Part shown: positions 1-8,107 of the stretch, in pieces
Layout: each line of letters opens with the position of its first letter
Numbering within the stretch: position 1 is the first letter of the stretch
Made by a program: the position numbers and the translations under genes
NCBI RefSeq assembly: GCF_008107695.1
Contig: NZ_VIRG01000070.1
Span: forward strand, 248,001 to 312,000
Direction of reading: 5' to 3'
Length of the DNA: 64,000 bases
Origin: Stappia sp. BW2
GTDB lineage: Bacteria; Pseudomonadota; Alphaproteobacteria; Rhizobiales; Stappiaceae
Notes under the pieces: model-generated
The model's database searches: none
The model's input: only the letters and a program-made list of their open reading frames with translations
What the model was told of the DNA's origin: nothing

Positions 1-915
1 GATTTCATCGACATCGAGAGCCAGAAGCCGGCGGCCATCGCCAGCTTTTAGCAGATCAAGCTGCGCAGTCGCTTGTTGCCTTTGCTGGCCGGTATCCAGT
101 CCGTAATCGACGCCATACTTGTCTACTGCCAAGTGAGCCGCGTAGTCCGGATCACCTTCGTTCTTCGTCCAACCTCTCACGAGTGCCCGCGTGAAGCCGA
201 CGATTTTGTCGCGCTGCTCCGTAATCAAGCTACGCTTGGCAAATAGCACTGCGCCGTAGCTCCGATAGCCCAATTCATCAAAGCTGGTGAAGAAAAAGTC
301 TTTACCGCGAACCATGCCCATTTGTTCAAGCGCGACCGCTTCATTCGTAGAATATCCTGTGAAACCCTCACCTTCTCCGGCAAGAAGTGGTTCGGGTGAA
401 TAGCCGGCGGGCACCATTTCCCAGGTGTTGGGAAGACCGGCCAAAGCAAGTGTCGCCTCGATAGCAGATTTCTGGCTGGCTCCCTGAGCGAGGATCTTTG
501 ATCCTACAATGTCTCCCGCTTTGACGATAGGCTTTCCCGGAAGCGAAATGATGCCGAGTGGTGCACGTGGATATGTTGCGGCAAACGCAACAAAGTCATT
601 GCCCTGCCGGATAGCATCAAGGAAGGGCAGCCAGGCAGAATACCCGATATCATCGGCGCCTGCGGCAACTGTCACGACTGACTGCGGCGTATTCGGGCCA
701 CCAGCCTGAACGGACACGTCCAATCCTTCATTGGCGAAGTATCCGTCTTCGAACGCAATCCAGAGGCCAGCATACTGGACGTTCTTGATCCAATTGAGTT
801 TGACGTTCAAGGGGGCCTGCGCCTGCGCGAAAGCAGAACGCGAGGACAAGCCTAGTGTCAGAGCACTGGCTGAAGCGGCAGCAGACCCGAGTAATTGGCG
901 ACGATTGAGCAGCAT
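1..915 (-). CDS. NMT1/SsuA-like ABC transporter substrate-binding protein, partial
   Basis: Periplasmic solute-binding protein of the NMT1/THI5/SsuA-like type, which delivers small organic solutes such as sulfonates or pyrimidine precursors to an ABC importer. The 305 codons visible start at ATG 915. They show a Tat-type leader (RRQLLG at residues 5-10, then an Ala-rich stretch ending in SAFAQA) followed by the typical opening LNVKLNWIKNVQYAGLWIA. No stop occurs before the left edge, so the C-terminus and any permease/ATPase genes lie outside. It lies 119 bp downstream of a TauD-type dioxygenase on the same strand, so the two probably import and oxidise one compound. The substrate cannot be deduced. 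Confidence 0.85.
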   Translation of the reverse strand, partial: MLLNRRQLLGSAAASASALTLGLSSRSAFAQAQAPLNVKLNWIKNVQYAGLWIAFEDGYFANEGLDVSVQAGGPNTPQSVVTVAAGADDIGYSAWLPFLDAIRQGNDFVAFAATYPRAPLGIISLPGKPIVKAGDIVGSKILAQGASQKSAIEATLALAGLPNTWEMVPAGYSPEPLLAGEGEGFTGYSTNEAVALEQMGMVRGKDFFFTSFDELGYRSYGAVLFAKRSLITEQRDKIVGFTRALVRGWTKNEGDPDYAAHLAVDKYGVDYGLDTGQQRQQATAQLDLLKAGDGRRLLALDVDEI

Positions 916-1034
916 GACTTTCTCCTGACTAAACTATGTTCTAGGGGGTTTAATTTGTGTTCAACGAATTTGCGGCCTTGCTGCCAATTAATGACGGCGT
1001 TCAGCCTATCTCCCGGAACAGGTCCGCCTTTTAC

Positions 1035-1931
1035 CTAGGTCGGCACTTCACCCTTGACGGATGTTCGCCAAATCAGCCGGCGATAGCGTTCGCGGTCATA
1101 ATCCGTAGCGCTGTGCATGGTTGTCCGGTTGTCCCAGATGACCACGTCTCCGGGCCGCCATTTGAGTGCGATCTGATTGGCGGGGGCTAGAACAGCAGCA
1201 AAGAGCGTATCGAGCAATGCGCGACTTTCCTCATATTCCATTCCCTCGATACGGACGATGCAGTCACCACCAAGATAAAGAGATTTGCGTCCCGTAAGCG
1301 GATGCGTACGCACAAGTGGATGCACAACGTCAGGAACCTGTTCCCTCTGTGCGGCTGTCAATTCTGACTTGACCCCATTGTCGCGCATGTAATCCGCATT
1401 GCCAGTTCGCATATAGACGTAGCTGTGCACAGCCTTCATGCCATCGATACGAGCTTTCAGCTCCGGGTCGAGCTGTCCATAGGCTTCTTCTGTGCTGGCG
1501 AAAAGCGTGTCAGCCCCTTCGGCAGGCGTCTCCACGCCATGCAGCAGAGTGTAGGCGGTCGGCCGATGAAGGTAGGACTGATCAGTGTGCCAGCCGAAAC
1601 CGTCCTTCGGGTTTCCAACTGACTTGCCGTTTTCGACAATGTTGGAGATTACATAGATCTCCGGGACCTCTTCGAGACGATATTGATCGAGAACGTGAAA
1701 CTCGAGTTCACCGCAGAAACGACTCAATTCGCCGAACTGCTGCGCGCTGAGGTTCTGGTCGTGAAAAACCAATAGCCCGTTCCGACAAACCTCGGATAAG
1801 AAATCCGTCCGCTCACAGACGCTGGATAATGTGCTGAGATCGAAGCCTTCAACTTCCCCGCCCATCACATCCGACAAGGGTCGGATGTCAAATGGAACAA
1901 CGCTGGAACATGCCTTTGCGGAAACTGACAT
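1035..1931 (-). CDS. TauD/TfdA-family Fe(II)/2-oxoglutarate dioxygenase
   Basis: Non-heme iron dioxygenase of the TauD/TfdA family (298 aa, usual length about 280-300), which hydroxylates a substrate while decarboxylating 2-oxoglutarate. The iron-binding facial triad is visible: H115 and D117 in the WHTDQSY motif and the distal H273 in TTMHSATDYDRERYRRL. The arginines after H273 (284, 285) are placed to bind 2-oxoglutarate. The start ATG at 1931 is the first in frame. Family members act on taurine, other sulfonates, phenoxyacetates or quaternary amines. The neighbouring NMT1-type binding protein downstream and the LysR regulator upstream fit a small regulated catabolic unit. The exact substrate is unknown. 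Confidence 0.9.
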   Translation of the reverse strand: MSVSAKACSSVVPFDIRPLSDVMGGEVEGFDLSTLSSVCERTDFLSEVCRNGLLVFHDQNLSAQQFGELSRFCGELEFHVLDQYRLEEVPEIYVISNIVENGKSVGNPKDGFGWHTDQSYLHRPTAYTLLHGVETPAEGADTLFASTEEAYGQLDPELKARIDGMKAVHSYVYMRTGNADYMRDNGVKSELTAAQREQVPDVVHPLVRTHPLTGRKSLYLGGDCIVRIEGMEYEESRALLDTLFAAVLAPANQIALKWRPGDVVIWDNRTTMHSATDYDRERYRRLIWRTSVKGEVPT

Positions 1932-2025
1932 AATGTACCTCTCAAAGTGAACTTCGAGAAATCATCATCGACGGTATTGATTGACTCAAGCAGAGATTTT
2001 CGCTTCATTCGTTGCTAAAATTAGT

Positions 2026-2946
2026 TCATTTAGCGATATCGCTTTGTGCCAGAACGTCCTGCAGGTGACTGATCAGGGTCGTAACCGCGAGTGAAAGATG
2101 TCGTGACCTTCTGACGCTGATCCCTAGGTGCTGCTGCTCTACAAGCCTGTCCGTGACCGGGATATAGACCACACCCGTTTCATCCGCGGCGTTCAGCGGC
2201 ATGATGTATTTGGTCACCAACGCCAGCCCTATTCCTGAGCTGGCCATGCTGCGCATCATCTCATAGGAGTTGGTCGAAAACACAATGACCGGCTTGACGT
2301 CGGCCCGCCCGAAAACTCGGTCATATTGAACACGCAAGGCAGAGTTCATCGCCGGCATAATCATCGGGTATTGAGCACATTCCACGATACGAACGTTTTT
2401 TTTGCTCGCGAGCGGGTGATCATCGCGCACCATCGCGTAGGTTGACCGTGCAAGCCGGGCAACATGCACGAGATCGGGAATATTCGGCGGATTATACGTC
2501 ATCGCCACCTCGACCTCATCCTGCATCAAAAGCCTGATGAGGTCAGGTGAAGGCTGAACCGTAACGTCAAAAGTAATCCCCGGCAGTTGCCTGTGAAACT
2601 GGGCAAGAAGTGTCGGGACGAAATCCCTCGCGAAAGTCTCCGGAACGCCGAGAGAAACACTGCCCCTGCGCAGGCCTTTCAGGTCGCCGATCTTCTCGCT
2701 GGCTCTCTTCATCTCGTTCATTGCGGCGCGGGCGTGTACGAGCAACGTTTCACCTGCCGCTGTAAGGCGCAGACTGTTGCGCCCACCACGTCTTTCGAAG
2801 AGTTCAGCCCCGAGCGTTTCCTCAAGTTGCACGATCTGTCGATTGACCGCAGAAGCCGCAATATTAAGCGCTTCGGAGGCTCGACGAAATGAACCCGTTT
2901 CCGCAACGGTGACAAAATATCGCAAAGCAATGTGATTTAGCAGCAT
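2026..2946 (-). CDS. LysR-family transcriptional regulator
   Basis: LysR-type regulator of normal length (306 aa). Residues about 1-60 form the winged helix-turn-helix (HIALRYFVTVAETGSFRRA, then a recognition segment ASAVNRQIVQLEETLG). Residues about 90-295 form the periplasmic-binding-protein-like effector domain. It is encoded 95 bp upstream of the TauD-type dioxygenase on the same strand, so it is likely the local regulator of the dioxygenase and binding-protein genes. It could be co-transcribed with them or act on the short gap 1932-2025. The inducer is not deducible. Confidence 0.92.
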   Translation of the reverse strand: MLLNHIALRYFVTVAETGSFRRASEALNIAASAVNRQIVQLEETLGAELFERRGGRNSLRLTAAGETLLVHARAAMNEMKRASEKIGDLKGLRRGSVSLGVPETFARDFVPTLLAQFHRQLPGITFDVTVQPSPDLIRLLMQDEVEVAMTYNPPNIPDLVHVARLARSTYAMVRDDHPLASKKNVRIVECAQYPMIMPAMNSALRVQYDRVFGRADVKPVIVFSTNSYEMMRSMASSGIGLALVTKYIMPLNAADETGVVYIPVTDRLVEQQHLGISVRRSRHLSLAVTTLISHLQDVLAQSDIAK

Positions 2947-3302
2947 GGTGAGAGAACTATTGACGAAGCGCCACCTAAACTCAATTCCCCAGATCGTGGC
3001 ACAACGACCAAATTTGCCCGTTCTGGAAATCAGGCAATTGTAGCTTGAACATTGTCGCAGAATTCTTCATAGGCAACGATACAAGCAACGTTTGTCTCTA
3101 GCAGACGCGAGGCGCCGGCAACTTCTTGTGCGTGGTTCGCACAGAATTCCCACGTCACGAAAGGCGAAGAGGACACGTATCAGACGGAATGCAAAATTTC
3201 GCTCAAACTATGGATCTGATCGCCTACGACGCATTCTCTTCAGCCTTGCATTGAAACGAAATTCGACCGATGCATTGAGAAACTACGGTTTCACGGAAGG
3301 GC
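2947..3302. other. Intergenic region between divergent regulators
   Basis: 356 bp between the LysR gene (minus) and the RpiR gene (plus). It must hold both promoters. I see no RNA gene, repeat or convincing palindrome; small ORFs here have no coding character. Confidence 0.5.
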
Positions 3303-4151
3303 ATGATGAAAAAGGACAAGAATATTACGTTCCTTTCCAGGGTTCGGTCCGCGCTCCCCCGTCTTCACCCCGCGGAGCGGCGGCTTGGAGAGTTCGTCTG
3401 CGAATTTCCCGGCGAACTGGCAAGCTATGATGCTCAGGAATTAGCGCGCCTGGCGAATGTCTCCAAGGCTACCGTGTCACGCTTTGTTCGGAAGCTGGAC
3501 TATGCGAATTATGACGAGGCCCGCAAACATGCCCGGGAAGAGCAGAAAACGGGATCTCGCCTGTTCCTGACCCTTCCGAGCGAGGGCAACCCGGAAGAAA
3601 CGCTTACCGCCAATCTGGCTCAGGGAAAGGCTAACCTAGACCGGACTTTCGGCGCGATCACACAGGTTGAGATTGACGCGGTGGCCCATGCGTTGCTGGG
3701 CGCGCGCAAGGTTTGGGTGATCGGCTTTCGCGCAGCGCATCCGTTGGCCGAGTACCTGCGTTGGCAGTTGATCCAGGTAATCGAGAACATCGTCGCCATT
3801 CCCGGCAGCGGAGAAACACTTGGCGAGTCTCTCGCCAGTATGCAGCCTGAGGATTGTATCATCATGTTCGGTCTGCGCCGGCGCGTCTCTCAATCGGACG
3901 TCATTCTTGAACAGGTTGCAGCAAGCGGTCCCAACCTTCTCTACATAACCGATGAGGGCGTACAACTGGACAAACGTCCTCGTTGGCACTTCCGCTGTCA
4001 CACTGCTGCCAGCGGTCCGTTGTTCAACCACGTCTCTGTCATGGCCGTATGTCACTTGATGGCCATGCGCGCGATCGAACTTGCAGGCAAGAAAGCACGT
4101 GCCCGCCTGCGGGCGATCGAGACGAAAAACGATCTGCTTGGCGAACTTTAG
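3303..4151 (+). CDS. MurR/RpiR-family transcriptional regulator
   Basis: Regulator of the RpiR family (282 aa): an N-terminal HTH (residues about 1-77; LARLANVSKATVSRFVRKL is the recognition region) and a C-terminal SIS sugar-isomerase-type sensor domain (about 125-260). SIS domains usually bind phosphorylated sugars or related small acids. GGAAGG stands just upstream of ATG 3303. The gene is followed by its own terminator at 4219 and then by a TRAP transporter operon whose leader carries a TGAAA-N6-TTTCA palindrome. It therefore probably controls that transporter. The effector is unknown. Confidence 0.9.
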   Translation: MMKKDKNITFLSRVRSALPRLHPAERRLGEFVCEFPGELASYDAQELARLANVSKATVSRFVRKLDYANYDEARKHAREEQKTGSRLFLTLPSEGNPEETLTANLAQGKANLDRTFGAITQVEIDAVAHALLGARKVWVIGFRAAHPLAEYLRWQLIQVIENIVAIPGSGETLGESLASMQPEDCIIMFGLRRRVSQSDVILEQVAASGPNLLYITDEGVQLDKRPRWHFRCHTAASGPLFNHVSVMAVCHLMAMRAIELAGKKARARLRAIETKNDLLGEL

Positions 4152-4218
4152 CTGGCGCATTTTCGATCAGTGCAAGCGTCCACCTGCCTATTCCATGTGC
4201 ATACCAGCTGAATGAAAA

Positions 4219-4242
4219 GGAGCTCGTAATGCTCCATTTTTT
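4219..4242 (+). terminator. Rho-independent terminator after the RpiR gene
   Basis: Stem GGAGC/GCTCC with a 7-nt loop, followed by ATTTTTT. It separates the regulator from the TRAP operon. Confidence 0.75.
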
Positions 4243-4263
4243 CGTAATTATTTGTAAATAATA

Positions 4264-4279
4264 TGAAACTGAGATTTCA
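4264..4279. promoter_or_regulatory. Candidate RpiR operator (TGAAA-N6-TTTCA)
   Basis: A 16-bp inverted repeat TGAAA-CTGAGA-TTTCA lies in the leader of the TRAP operon, with an additional TGAAA half-site at about 4293. RpiR-family regulators commonly bind short AT-rich palindromes of this GAAA/TTTC type. Assignment to the adjacent regulator is inference. Confidence 0.4.
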
Positions 4280-4390
4280 CTTGAAGTTGGCATGAAATCT
4301 GTATCGCCTTTTTGTGTTGGCTTATGCCATTGTTGTTACGCAAGACAAATGTATCCCGCGCCGTTACGGCGCAAACGGAAGGCGAAGCAG

Positions 4391-5422
4391 ATGTCCAGAA
4401 TACTCCTCATTGCATCCCTCACGGCGGTTCTTGCCGTCTCCGCGGCACATGCGGAAACGATCAGTCTCAAGGTTCTGGGTCAGCCGGCGGGATCCGGTCT
4501 GATCGCCCAGAACAAGGAAAAGCCCTTTTTCGAGTCCTTTTCCGAAAACACCGGCATTGATGCGGCCGCGCAATACCTGCCGGTCGACGTGGCGGGCGTG
4601 CCAGATTCCGATGGTCTGCGGGTGCTGAAGTCGGGTCTGTTCGACATTGTGTCGATCCGTGGTCCGCAGGTCAGCCGTGACGAACCGTCGATCCTCGGTC
4701 TCGATCTTATCGGCCTCAACACCAGCTATGCGGCAGGCCGTGCTCACATGGATGCCTTTTTCGACACCGTGGGTGCCCGTCTTGAGGAGAACTTCAATGC
4801 CAAGCTGCTCGGCGTGTGGCCGGCCGGTCCGCAGGTGGTGTTCTGCAAGCCCGAGATTTCCGGCCTTGCCGATCTGAAGGGTCTGAAGGTACGCGTTGGC
4901 GACCAGAGCGCTGCGAATTTCGTCGCCGGTCTTGGGGCTACCGGCGTGCCGATGCCTTTTGGTGAGGTACAGCAATCCCTGGCACGCGGCGTCGTCGATT
5001 GTGCGATCACCGGCCCGGCGTCGGCTAATTCCGCGGGCTGGCCGGAAGCCACCACCACGGTTCTGCCGATTGCTCTTCAACTCGCCGTCAATGGCTACGC
5101 CATCAATCTCGATACATGGAACAAGCTGTCCGTCGCGGATCAGGAAAAGCTGAGTTCCTCCGTCGCCAAACTGTCCGAAGAGATCTGGGCCTATTCCGAA
5201 GAACTTTATGAAGACGCCATGAACTGCAACACGGGCAAGGAATGCAAGCTCGGCAAGCCGTATGCGCTCAATAGCGCCCCAGTGTCTGACGCCGATATCG
5301 ATATGGTCGCCGCCGCCGTTGGCAAGGTATCACTGCCGATTTGGGCTGAACAGTGCAACGCCGTCTTCCCCGAATGCGAGAGCACCTGGCGTGCGACTGT
5401 CGGCTCGCAACTCGGCCTTTGA
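4391..5422 (+). CDS. TRAP transporter substrate-binding protein (DctP type)
   Basis: Periplasmic binding subunit of a TRAP transporter, which uses an ion gradient to import organic acids and related compounds. From ATG 4391 the 343-aa product starts with a clean Sec signal peptide (about 21 residues, cleavage after SAAHA). An in-frame ATG at 4292 would add 33 residues before the signal and is rejected. The segment DLKGLKVRVGDQSAANF matches the DctP region that carries the ligand-binding arginine. Four Cys near the C-terminus (CNTGKEC; QCNAVFPEC) may form disulfides. It heads an operon with DctQ, DctM and a racemase. The substrate is unknown; the racemase suggests an amino or hydroxy acid or a hydantoin-like compound. 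Confidence 0.88.
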   Translation: MSRILLIASLTAVLAVSAAHAETISLKVLGQPAGSGLIAQNKEKPFFESFSENTGIDAAAQYLPVDVAGVPDSDGLRVLKSGLFDIVSIRGPQVSRDEPSILGLDLIGLNTSYAAGRAHMDAFFDTVGARLEENFNAKLLGVWPAGPQVVFCKPEISGLADLKGLKVRVGDQSAANFVAGLGATGVPMPFGEVQQSLARGVVDCAITGPASANSAGWPEATTTVLPIALQLAVNGYAINLDTWNKLSVADQEKLSSSVAKLSEEIWAYSEELYEDAMNCNTGKECKLGKPYALNSAPVSDADIDMVAAAVGKVSLPIWAEQCNAVFPECESTWRATVGSQLGL

Positions 5423-5446
5423 AGCAGCCTGAACGGAGAGAAGGAA

Positions 5447-6016
5447 ATGAACCACGTGACCCGCATCTCGGGAATCATCTTCGGCACTGTCATGATCGCG
5501 CTTTCTATCACGATCGTTGCGGAAATCCTGCTCAGGAAGTTCTTTTCCTTCTCGCTCGGCGGGGTCGATGAACTTGGCGGCTACACCGTCGCCATCGTCG
5601 CTCCGCTGACCTTTCTGGTCGCGGCTGCTGATAGTGCGCATATCCGCATTAACCTCTTGCATGCCCGCCTGCCGGAACGGCCCCAGGCGATGCTAAACGT
5701 GGCGGCAGCCGTTTCCTTAACGCTGCTCTCCCTGTTCCTTCTCTATTTCACGGTCCAGACCGTGGTCGACACTCTTGCATACAATTCCATTGCCCAGACC
5801 CCCTGGGCCACTCCTCTGATCTACCCGCAAACTCTTTGGCTGCTCACGATGGGCGTATTTGCAATCGGCATGTTTGTCCTCAGCCTCCAGGCCATCGTAA
5901 TGCTGGTGAAGCGAGACTGGCGGACACTTAACTTGCGTTTCGGGCCTGAATCCGTTTCTGACGAAGTGCTGGCGGAACTGGAAGACCTGAAGAAACGTCA
6001 GGGAGCTGCAACATGA
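5447..6016 (+). CDS. TRAP transporter small permease (DctQ type)
   Basis: Small membrane subunit of the TRAP transporter (189 aa) with four predicted transmembrane helices, at about residues 8-28, 45-65, 85-108 and 127-150. The length and the pattern of a first helix followed by an LGGVDELGGYTVAI segment are typical of DctQ. It lies 24 bp after DctP with a GGAGAAGGA ribosome-binding sequence. Its stop overlaps the DctM start by 4 bp (ATGA), indicating translational coupling. DctQ and DctM form the membrane complex that receives substrate from DctP. Confidence 0.9.
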   Translation: MNHVTRISGIIFGTVMIALSITIVAEILLRKFFSFSLGGVDELGGYTVAIVAPLTFLVAAADSAHIRINLLHARLPERPQAMLNVAAAVSLTLLSLFLLYFTVQTVVDTLAYNSIAQTPWATPLIYPQTLWLLTMGVFAIGMFVLSLQAIVMLVKRDWRTLNLRFGPESVSDEVLAELEDLKKRQGAAT

Positions 6017-7314
6017 GCATCGCCATTGTCGGCCTGGGGTTTCTGCTCCTTCTCGGACTTATGTTCATAGGATTCCCGGTAGCCGTTTCTATCGTCACCG
6101 TGGGCGCTCTCGGCGGTTACTTGTACTTCGGCTTTCCTTTGGTCGACATGATGGGCGGCGTCATCTGGTCCAGCCTGAACAGCCCTTCGATCCTGGCCAT
6201 TCCCCTATTCATGCTGCTGGGCGAATTGCTTTTGAGGGGTGGCATCGCCGATCGGATGTATGACGCTCTCGCCGTTTGGCTCGATCGCCTGCCGGGCGGC
6301 CTGCTGCACACCAACATTGCAACCTGTGCCCTGTTTTCCGCGACGTCGGGCTCTTCTGTCGCCACTGCGGCCACCGTCGGAACCATCGCCCTTCCGGCGC
6401 TGGAGGAACGCGGTTATCGCGCCGGACCGTCTCTTGGCTCGCTCGCGGCGGGCGGAACCCTTGGCATCCTCATACCGCCAAGCATCAACCTGCTGGTTTA
6501 CGGATCGCTGGCCAATACATCGGTCGGGCAGCTCTTCGCAGCGGGCCTGATCCCGGGAATCCTGCTTGCCTCGTTATTCTCCGTCTACATTTTCCTGTTC
6601 GAGGGCCGTGGACTGCCTACCTCCGCGACACCTATTCCGCTGTCGGTCAAGCTGTCACATCTGCGGTTTCTGGTGCCGCCAGCCATAATCTTTGCCGTTG
6701 TCATGGGGTCCATCTACGGCGGCTTCGCAACACCGACGGAATCCGCGGCCATGGGCGTCGTGGTCGCGCTCATACTCGTTGCCCTGAACGGCCGGTTGAA
6801 CAGGGAATTGCTGATCAACTGCTCGATCCAGGCCGCTCGCACGACCGGCATGACGGTAATCGTCCTGTCCTGCGCACTGCTTCTAAACGTCACGATCTCG
6901 ATGCTCGGCGTCACCCAGGCGGTCACACAATGGGTAGCCACGTTCGGGTTTGAACAGGTCGGCTTGATCCTCGTGCTGATCGTCTTTTACCTGATCCTCG
7001 GTATGTTTCTGGATGCCATGTCGATGCTGGTGCTGACGGTGCCGATCACAGTGCCGCTCGTCGCGGCCGTCGGGGTCGATCCCATCTGGTTCGGGATCTT
7101 CATCGTCCTGATGTGCGAACTGGCGCTGATCACGCCACCGGTCGGCATGAACCTCTTCGTTGTGCAAGGGATAAGACGGGACGGCGGCTCGTTCTCCGAC
7201 GTCATTCGCGGTGCCGCGCCTTATGCGGCGATCATGATCGCCTTCACGATCATGCTCCTGTTCCTGCCGGGTATCGCCATGTGGCTGCCGCACTTTCTGT
7301 CGGCAGGTCATTGA
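6013..7314 (+). CDS. TRAP transporter large permease (DctM type)
   Basis: Large, transport-catalysing membrane subunit of the TRAP system (433 aa, normal for DctM), hydrophobic throughout with about 11-12 helices. Characteristic segments are the LFSATSGSSVATAATVG loop with following Gly-rich helices, GILIPPSINLLVYG, and LITPPVGMNLFVVQG, the paired re-entrant hairpin motifs of this family. It overlaps DctQ upstream by 4 bp. Its TGA stop shares one base with the start of the racemase gene, so all four genes are probably one transcript. Confidence 0.93.
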   Translation: MSIAIVGLGFLLLLGLMFIGFPVAVSIVTVGALGGYLYFGFPLVDMMGGVIWSSLNSPSILAIPLFMLLGELLLRGGIADRMYDALAVWLDRLPGGLLHTNIATCALFSATSGSSVATAATVGTIALPALEERGYRAGPSLGSLAAGGTLGILIPPSINLLVYGSLANTSVGQLFAAGLIPGILLASLFSVYIFLFEGRGLPTSATPIPLSVKLSHLRFLVPPAIIFAVVMGSIYGGFATPTESAAMGVVVALILVALNGRLNRELLINCSIQAARTTGMTVIVLSCALLLNVTISMLGVTQAVTQWVATFGFEQVGLILVLIVFYLILGMFLDAMSMLVLTVPITVPLVAAVGVDPIWFGIFIVLMCELALITPPVGMNLFVVQGIRRDGGSFSDVIRGAAPYAAIMIAFTIMLLFLPGIAMWLPHFLSAGH

Positions 7315-7988
7315 TGATGCCGGCGAACGGGAAGTCAGCCACGCACAGGCTGCTGGTGATCAATCCGAATACCAATCCAGAAGTGACACGCCGGATTTCC
7401 CTTCATGTGCTTGGGGACCTGCCGGCGGGAACCTCCGCCGATGTGGTCAATCCGGACACCGGACCGCAATCGATAGAGACTGCGGCAGACCGCGATTTCG
7501 CTATACCGGCGGTACTTGAACTGATCCGACAGAATGGCGAATGCGACGGATATATCCTCGCCTGTTTCGACGACATCGCCGTCGAGGAAGTCCGCCGGAT
7601 GGTGAACGTGCCGGTAATAAGCATCGCGCAGGCCGCGATCGAAGACGCAGCCGCAACCGGCGAGCGGTACACCGTCGTCACGACAGTCGACAAACAAGTG
7701 CCGACCATTGAAGTGTTGCTGAAAAAATACGGCGCAGGCGGACTCGGCTCGGTCAGGGCCTGCAATGTCGGTGTGGCGGATGCCTCGGCCCGCACCGCTC
7801 GTGCCGAAAGCTTGCTCGATCTTCAGATAATGTCTGCGATCGAGGAGGATGGTGCCGGAATTGTCGTTTTGGGCTCGGGTGCCTATGCAGGACGGGCAAA
7901 CGATCTCAGCGCTAAATATGGCGTCCGTTTCATCGAAGGATTGACGGACGCTGTAAGAAGATTGTCGCCAGCCCGTTCTCTCGGATGA
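7314..7988 (+). CDS. Aspartate/glutamate/hydantoin racemase family protein
   Basis: Cofactor-independent racemase of the Asp/Glu/hydantoin superfamily (224 aa from ATG 7314, which overlaps the DctM stop). The family opening LLVINPNTNPEVTRRI is clear. The two catalytic-cysteine regions are divergent: the first is ILACFDDIAVEEVR, and the second, usually GC(A/G) near residue 180, reads VVLGSGAYAG with Ser in place of Cys. Allantoin and hydantoin racemases are the closest named types, but loss of the second Cys makes ordinary two-base racemisation doubtful. Co-transcription with the TRAP genes suggests it acts on the imported substrate. Confidence 0.75.
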   Translation: MMPANGKSATHRLLVINPNTNPEVTRRISLHVLGDLPAGTSADVVNPDTGPQSIETAADRDFAIPAVLELIRQNGECDGYILACFDDIAVEEVRRMVNVPVISIAQAAIEDAAATGERYTVVTTVDKQVPTIEVLLKKYGAGGLGSVRACNVGVADASARTARAESLLDLQIMSAIEEDGAGIVVLGSGAYAGRANDLSAKYGVRFIEGLTDAVRRLSPARSLG

Positions 7989-8107
7989 CCATGCGTAAAA
8001 CCTTGTGGTCGCAGTGCCTTCCCGAACGCCAAAACCTGCCATTCTCCTTACGGCCCCAGTCTGGTCACTAAACTTTGAGGGCTACGACCAGAAAGTTGTT
8101 GCCCAAC

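Noticed and set aside
7989..8107. Direct-repeat attachment site pairing with 11056-11485
   Set aside because: No shared word long enough to be convincing was found by eye; needs a computed alignment of the two flanks.
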